Source of the DNA: Myxococcus xanthus
GTDB taxonomy: Bacteria > Myxococcota > Myxococcia > Myxococcales > Myxococcaceae
Length of the DNA: 64,000 nucleotides
Assembly (NCBI RefSeq): GCF_900106535.1
Contig: NZ_FNOH01000001.1
Coordinates: 806,001 to 870,000, forward strand
Direction of reading: 5' to 3'
The position numbers and the translations under genes were made by a program. This document shows positions 59,553 through 64,000 of the stretch, piece by piece. Numbering within the stretch: the first letter of the stretch is position 1; every line of letters starts with the position of its first letter. The notes under the pieces were generated by a model that did not search any database, was not told the DNA's origin, and saw only the letters and a list, made by a program, of their open reading frames with translations.

Positions 59553-62500
59553 ATGAACTCGTCAACCCAACCCGCCCGGTTGAGACCCTTCCGGCCCCAG
59601 CCCTTTGGCCGGTACACGCTCCTGTCCCAACTGGCGACGGGGGGCATGGGAGAGATCTACCTCGCGCGGTTGGAGGGGGCGCAGGGGTTCGAGAAGCTCT
59701 GCGTCATCAAGAAAATCCTCCCGCAGCTTGCCGCGGACACGGACTTCGTCGAGCGCTTCGTGGGCGAGGCCCGCACCCTGGTCCGCCTGAGCCACGGCTC
59801 CATTGCCCAGGTGCTGGACATGGGCCTCCACGAGGACGAGGCCTACATGGCGCTCGAGCACGTGGACGGCAAGGACCTGCGCAAGGTGGCCGCGCGCGTG
59901 CGGGACAGGCAGATGCCGCTGCCGGTCACGTTCATCCTCTACACCATGGGCCGGGTGCTGGACGCGCTGGCCTATGCGCACCGCAAGAAGGACGACGACG
60001 GGGAGGACCTGAAGCTCGTCCACCGGGACATCTCGCCGCAGAACATCCTCATCTCCTACGAAGGGGAGGTGAAGGTCATCGACTTCGGGCTCGCCAAGAG
60101 CCGGCTGTCGGCCGCGAAGACGAACCCCAGCATCATCCTGGGCAAGTTCCTCTACATGTCGCCGGAGCAGGCGCGGCACCAGCCGGTGGACCGCCGCAGC
60201 GACCTGTACGCGGTGGGGCTTTGTCTCTACGAGCTCATCTGCGGGAAGAACCCGTTCGACGGGGTCCACCCGGGCGAGCTCATGTCCCTGGTGGCGAACC
60301 CGCGAATCGCGCCGCTGGACCAGGTGGAGCCGCTCACGCCACCCGCGGTGACGGCGCTGGTGGCCAAGGCGCTGGCGGTGGACCCGTCGCAGCGCTTCCA
60401 GACGGCGGAGGAGTTTCGCGGGCGGCTCCAGGCCTGCCTGATGGAGATTGACTCGAGCGCGGGCCCGGAGAGCGTCAGCCGCTTCATGCGCGAGCTGTTC
60501 TCGGCGGACTTCCAGTCCGAGCGGCGTCTCCTGGCGAGCCTCAAGGAGGTGCCGCGCCTGTCCACGGCAGAGGTCCGTGCGCTGGCCTCGATGCCGGATG
60601 ATCCGCTGGCGCCGAAGATGGCGCACGCGATGCTGCCGGCGAAGACCATCCGACTGGATGGCCCGGTGGAGCCGCTGTCGTTCTTCCCCACGCCCCGCAG
60701 CCGCGAGGGCGGTGGTCCGGTGACGGACGGTGAGACGCGCCCGGGTGTCCCGATGGACGAGTCCACCCGGCCCGGGGTCCCCATCGAGGCGCTGGAGGAC
60801 GAGGCTCGGACGCGGGGTGCGCGCCAGGACACGGCGCCCTCGGTGGAGGTGGGGCCGGAGGCCTTCGTTCGCGGCGGCGGGGTGAGTCCTTCGTCTGCTC
60901 CGATTCCTCGCGCGCCCGCGCTGACGCGCGAGGTCCAGATGACGTCGATGCCGCCCGAGGCGGTGCCGCCGGGTGTGGCCGCCGCGCGTGCGCTGCTTCC
61001 GTCGCACATGCGGCCGACCGAGCTGGCGATGCCGAGCCTGGGCGGGCCGTCTTCTCCCGAGGACGCGTCCGTTCAGGTGGAGTCGACGGCCGCGAAGGCC
61101 GAGTCGCTTCGGGGCAAGGCGTTCGAGGCGAGCCCGAGCGTGATTGCCTCGGTGGGCGCGCCCACGCCCGCGGTGCCGCTGCGTGGGTCGCAGGGCACGG
61201 TGAACTCGCGACCTCCGCCGCCAGGGGCCGAGCCGCGCGCGCCCGGAGCGGTGCTGCCGCGCAGCGGCGTGGTGGTGATGCCCGCGGTCAACGTGCCTGC
61301 TCCCGCGCCGATGCCTCGCACGTCGGCGCTGGAGTCGATGCCGGCCGTTGAGGTCTCGGAGGGGGCTGCCGGAGACGAGGACGCCGCCTCGGAGCGCGAG
61401 GGCGCGTTTGGGAGTGCGCCGCCGGCCGAGGCGGCATTCAGCGAGCTGCATCCTTCCGGCCCGATGCCTCGAACGGCTTCGATGGTGATGGCCGCCGTCC
61501 AGCCGCCTCCGCCTGGCTCGACGCCGTCTCGCGCGATGTCCGCGGTGGGTTCGCCGGATGAGGCCGCGGCTCCACGCTCCAGGTCGTCGGCGGGCATGCC
61601 CGCTGTGGGCGCGCAGGCGGGAGTTTCGACTCGCGCCATCTCCTCCGTGGAAGTCGCTGCGTTGGATGCGCGGGACGAGGCCTCTTCGGACCCGGTGTCT
61701 TCCGTGGACATGTCCTCGGAGGGCGGGACGCCGCCGCGCAGGGTGTCCTCGGCGGGGATGGCCGCGGTGTCGCCAGCCCAGGCTGGCATGACGCCCTCGC
61801 GGGACATGTCTTCGCTGGGGACACCTCCACCTCCGAAGGGGGCAACGCCCTCGCGAGCCATCCCCGTTGCCCCTGCATCGGGCGCGACGGCTTCCCGCTC
61901 CGCGCCCGTGGTGGACGAGCCCGTCGCGGACGCCACCCCCGCTGATGGCGGGCAGGCCCTCTCCCCGGAGGATGAAGCCGAGGCCGCGCACGAGTCCGAG
62001 GCGGGCGTGTCCGAGGACGAAGCCGGCCTTTCTTCGACCGACGCGCAGTCACAAGAAGGCGCCTCGTCGGAGCTGCCCGTGCTCTCCACCGAGGATGTGG
62101 GGCACGAGGAAGCCGCGCCGAGCATCGCCGACGTCGACACGCATCCGCGCATCCACCGCCCGTCGCGAACCGAACGCCACGACGACACCCAGCCCCGCGT
62201 CGCACATAACGCCGACACGGACCCTCGCGTCACCCGCCATGACGACACGCATCCGCGCGTGGTGCTGGACGCAGGCCTCTTCAAAGATGTGGATGGCTCC
62301 GAGGACGAGGAGCGGTCCGGCGTCTCCCGGCCCAGGCCTCGGCGGGCCCGGCCATCTTCGCCGGGGATGGCACCGGCCAGCACCGCGCGCAGGACAGGTT
62401 CCGTCTCCGCCGTGCGTCCCACCGCGCCCGCCCCCGTCGTGACGGACGAAGAAGAGGACGAAAGCGACGACGATGTCCGCGTCTCCCTCACGCCCAACGA

Positions 62501-63230
62501 GGAGACGCGGCGCACGACGATGCCCGTCCGCCCGGAGACGCGCTCGGCTGAGCGCATCGCGAAGGAGGACACCCGCCGCACGACGATGCCCGAACGCCCC
62601 GAGCGTCGCCGCAAGGGCCCACTGGTGCTCGTGCTGGTGTTGCTGTTCTTCATCCTCGCCGTGGTCGGAGCCTTCTTCCTGGCCCCCCCGGAGCTCCGCG
62701 CCCAGGTGCTGAGCCAGTTCATGCCGGAGCAACCCGAAGGGCCGCCGCCCGCGCAGCCCCTGCGTCCCTCCGCTCCCGACGAGGCGCTGGCGGGCAAGGC
62801 TGCCAACGAGAACGGCCCGCCTCCGGAGGGGGACGCGGCGCAGGCTCCGGGAACCCCCGCGCCCGACGTCGTGCCGCCAACCGGTGCCACGGAAGGCAGA
62901 GGCTCGCTCGACGACTCCTTCCTCGCGCCGCTGGACGCGCAGCAGAAGACCACCGAGGCTCCCGAGAAGCGCGCGGCGCCGGTCCGCAAGATTCGCTCCG
63001 CGCGCTCCCGTCAGCTCACCGTGCTGGAGAGGGAGTGGCGCGAGACGAACGCGCTCTTCAACCAGCTCAACTCGGAGCATTCGTGCGTGGTGCTCGGCCT
63101 CTGGTGCACGCGGTACGCCGAGGTGAAGAGCGAGGTGGAGGCCGCGGGTAGCGGCGAAAACCCGGAAGCGCTGCGCAAGGTCCGGGCGATGAAGCGCTTC
63201 CTGCTGCAGAAGCAGAAGGAGCTGTACTAG
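59553..63230 (+). CDS. transmembrane Ser/Thr protein kinase with long repeat-rich linker
   Basis: 1225 residues from the ATG at 59553. The kinase domain is complete (GGMGEIYLAR, AVK-type Lys in VIKKI, HRDISPQNIL, VIDFGLAKS, MSPEQ), about residues 18-300. A linker of about 750 residues follows, rich in Ser, Thr, Pro and Ala, with recurring units such as TRPGVP, SRAMSAVG, DTHPRV and DTRRTTMPERPE that look like phosphorylation targets. One transmembrane helix (LVLVLVLLFFILAVVGAFFL) is followed by an extracytoplasmic part of about 170 residues ending in a helical, Cys-containing domain (SEHSCVVLGLWCTRY). It is the Hanks-type kinase family of which myxobacteria have many. The ABC ATPase gene starts 4 nt after its stop. 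Confidence 0.9.
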   Translation: MNSSTQPARLRPFRPQPFGRYTLLSQLATGGMGEIYLARLEGAQGFEKLCVIKKILPQLAADTDFVERFVGEARTLVRLSHGSIAQVLDMGLHEDEAYMALEHVDGKDLRKVAARVRDRQMPLPVTFILYTMGRVLDALAYAHRKKDDDGEDLKLVHRDISPQNILISYEGEVKVIDFGLAKSRLSAAKTNPSIILGKFLYMSPEQARHQPVDRRSDLYAVGLCLYELICGKNPFDGVHPGELMSLVANPRIAPLDQVEPLTPPAVTALVAKALAVDPSQRFQTAEEFRGRLQACLMEIDSSAGPESVSRFMRELFSADFQSERRLLASLKEVPRLSTAEVRALASMPDDPLAPKMAHAMLPAKTIRLDGPVEPLSFFPTPRSREGGGPVTDGETRPGVPMDESTRPGVPIEALEDEARTRGARQDTAPSVEVGPEAFVRGGGVSPSSAPIPRAPALTREVQMTSMPPEAVPPGVAAARALLPSHMRPTELAMPSLGGPSSPEDASVQVESTAAKAESLRGKAFEASPSVIASVGAPTPAVPLRGSQGTVNSRPPPPGAEPRAPGAVLPRSGVVVMPAVNVPAPAPMPRTSALESMPAVEVSEGAAGDEDAASEREGAFGSAPPAEAAFSELHPSGPMPRTASMVMAAVQPPPPGSTPSRAMSAVGSPDEAAAPRSRSSAGMPAVGAQAGVSTRAISSVEVAALDARDEASSDPVSSVDMSSEGGTPPRRVSSAGMAAVSPAQAGMTPSRDMSSLGTPPPPKGATPSRAIPVAPASGATASRSAPVVDEPVADATPADGGQALSPEDEAEAAHESEAGVSEDEAGLSSTDAQSQEGASSELPVLSTEDVGHEEAAPSIADVDTHPRIHRPSRTERHDDTQPRVAHNADTDPRVTRHDDTHPRVVLDAGLFKDVDGSEDEERSGVSRPRPRRARPSSPGMAPASTARRTGSVSAVRPTAPAPVVTDEEEDESDDDVRVSLTPNEETRRTTMPVRPETRSAERIAKEDTRRTTMPERPERRRKGPLVLVLVLLFFILAVVGAFFLAPPELRAQVLSQFMPEQPEGPPPAQPLRPSAPDEALAGKAANENGPPPEGDAAQAPGTPAPDVVPPTGATEGRGSLDDSFLAPLDAQQKTTEAPEKRAAPVRKIRSARSRQLTVLEREWRETNALFNQLNSEHSCVVLGLWCTRYAEVKSEVEAAGSGENPEALRKVRAMKRFLLQKQKELY

Positions 63231-63234
63231 TCCC

Positions 63235-64000
63235 GTGGAGCCCCTGCTTGTCACCCGGGCGCTGGTCGCGGGCTACGGTCCTCGTCCCATCTTGCATGGT
63301 GTGGCGTGCGAGGTCCGGCCCGGTGAGCTGTGGGCGGTGCTCGGCCCCAACGGCACGGGCAAGAGCACGCTGCTGCGCGCGGTGCTGGGCCTGGGGCCCT
63401 GGACGCGCGGAGAAGTCCGCCTGCTGGGCCGCGAGCGCGCCGCCTGGGAGCCCCGAGCGCTCGCCCGCAAGGTGGCTTGGGTGCCGCAGACCATCGAATC
63501 CACGGAGGGCTTCAGCGGCCTGGAACTGGTGTTGATGGGCCGCAGTCCGCACCTGGGCCTCTGGGGTCTGCCGTCCGCGGCCGACGTGGCGCTCGCGCGG
63601 GAGGTGATGACGGAGCTCGGCATTGCGCACCTGTCCGAGCGGCCCGCGGAGGCCCTCTCTGGAGGCGAGCGCCGGATGTTGATGCTGGCGCGAGGACTGG
63701 TGCAGCAGCCCGAGTTGTTGCTGCTGGATGAGCCCACCGCCTTCCTGGACGTGGCCCACCAGGTGGGCTCGCTCGACCGCGTGCGCGCGCGCGTGGACGC
63801 GGGGCTGGGCGCGGTGGCGGTGCTGCATGACGTGAACCTCGCCGCCGCCTTCGCCACCCACGTGCTGCTCCTCCGGGATGGCCAGGTGCTCGCGCAGGGG
63901 CCGGCGAACGAGGTGCTGGAGCGTGGCTCCCTGGAAACGCTCTACGGGCTGCCCATGGAAACCGCGCTGGCTCCGTCCGGCGCCCGGCTCTTCGCGCCCC
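63235..64000 (+). CDS. btuD: ABC transporter ATPase, BtuD/FecE-like, 3' end outside window
   Basis: 255 residues are visible from the GTG at 63235; the frame runs off the window. Walker A GPNGTGKST, Q-loop VPQTIES, signature LSGGERRML, Walker B LLLLDEPTAFLD and the switch His in AVLHDVN are all intact. Overall it resembles the FecE/BtuD group that energises BtuC-type permeases. It lies 8.6 kb from btuC and 4 nt behind the kinase gene, so it may serve the BtuFC pair or a different permease beyond the window. The symbol is given as the best match by context only. Confidence 0.8.
   Translation, partial: MEPLLVTRALVAGYGPRPILHGVACEVRPGELWAVLGPNGTGKSTLLRAVLGLGPWTRGEVRLLGRERAAWEPRALARKVAWVPQTIESTEGFSGLELVLMGRSPHLGLWGLPSAADVALAREVMTELGIAHLSERPAEALSGGERRMLMLARGLVQQPELLLLDEPTAFLDVAHQVGSLDRVRARVDAGLGAVAVLHDVNLAAAFATHVLLLRDGQVLAQGPANEVLERGSLETLYGLPMETALAPSGARLFAP

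Noticed and set aside
59562..61991. A long open frame (over 800 codons) antisense to the kinase gene
   Set aside because: It mirrors the low-complexity linker and kinase domain of the forward gene; Arg/Gly-rich with no fold signature.

Overview
The window is one uniformly GC-rich stretch of chromosome from a delta-proteobacterial predator, almost certainly a myxobacterium of the Myxococcus/Corallococcus type. The evidence is the strong G/C third-position bias, many GTG and TTG starts, GTGA stop/start overlaps, numerous short-lipobox lipoproteins with DAG-type linkers, FHA, PilZ and Ser/Thr-kinase signalling proteins, and Lys/Ala- or Pro-rich tails. I see no rRNA, tRNA, insertion sequence, phage or CRISPR array. 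The one conspicuous composition break is an AT-rich patch near 13.6 kb.

Layout. 0-11 kb: a DUF4388 protein cut by the window edge, a NicO metal transporter divergent from a His-tailed lipoprotein, a Bcp peroxiredoxin with a histone-H1-like tail, NagZ, a KaiC-like ATPase with a single-domain response regulator, DbpA and a membrane-associated GTPase. 11.2-13.5 kb: an SdpC-SdpA-SdpB antimicrobial-peptide cassette behind the AT-rich control region, next to a decayed alcohol dehydrogenase. 14-18 kb: a MoxR-DUF58-BatA/VWA operon. 18-31 kb: housekeeping and orphan genes, including an enoyl-CoA hydratase-family protein, MltG, a PilZ-Hsp70 fusion, a FliB-like lysine methylase, a FrnE-like oxidoreductase and an S9 peptidase. 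32-38 kb: a DUF4175/TPR-peptidase pair and a MarR regulator. 38-47 kb: a small R-S-ExE ADP-ribosyltransferase, a C69 dipeptidase, ComEA, and a FIST-domain protein with a histidine kinase.

48.7 kb to the end: a cobalamin-acquisition region with two cobalamin riboswitches, each starting just downstream of a good sigma-70-type promoter. The first leads btuB, a Cys-rich beta-propeller lipoprotein, btuF and btuC. The second leads a second propeller-like lipoprotein, a surface-type lipoprotein and a Rieske lipoprotein. These are followed by an FHA-GAF-degenerate-cyclase protein, a large Ser/Thr kinase and, 4 nt behind the kinase, the ABC ATPase (btuD-like). The two lipoproteins invite comparison with the BtuG-type surface cobalamin binders of Bacteroides.

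The most interesting items are the Sdp cassette, the two-riboswitch cobalamin locus with kinase genes embedded, the PilZ-Hsp70 fusion, the ADP-ribosyltransferase and the H1-tailed peroxiredoxin. All family calls were made by reading motifs; no database search was run.
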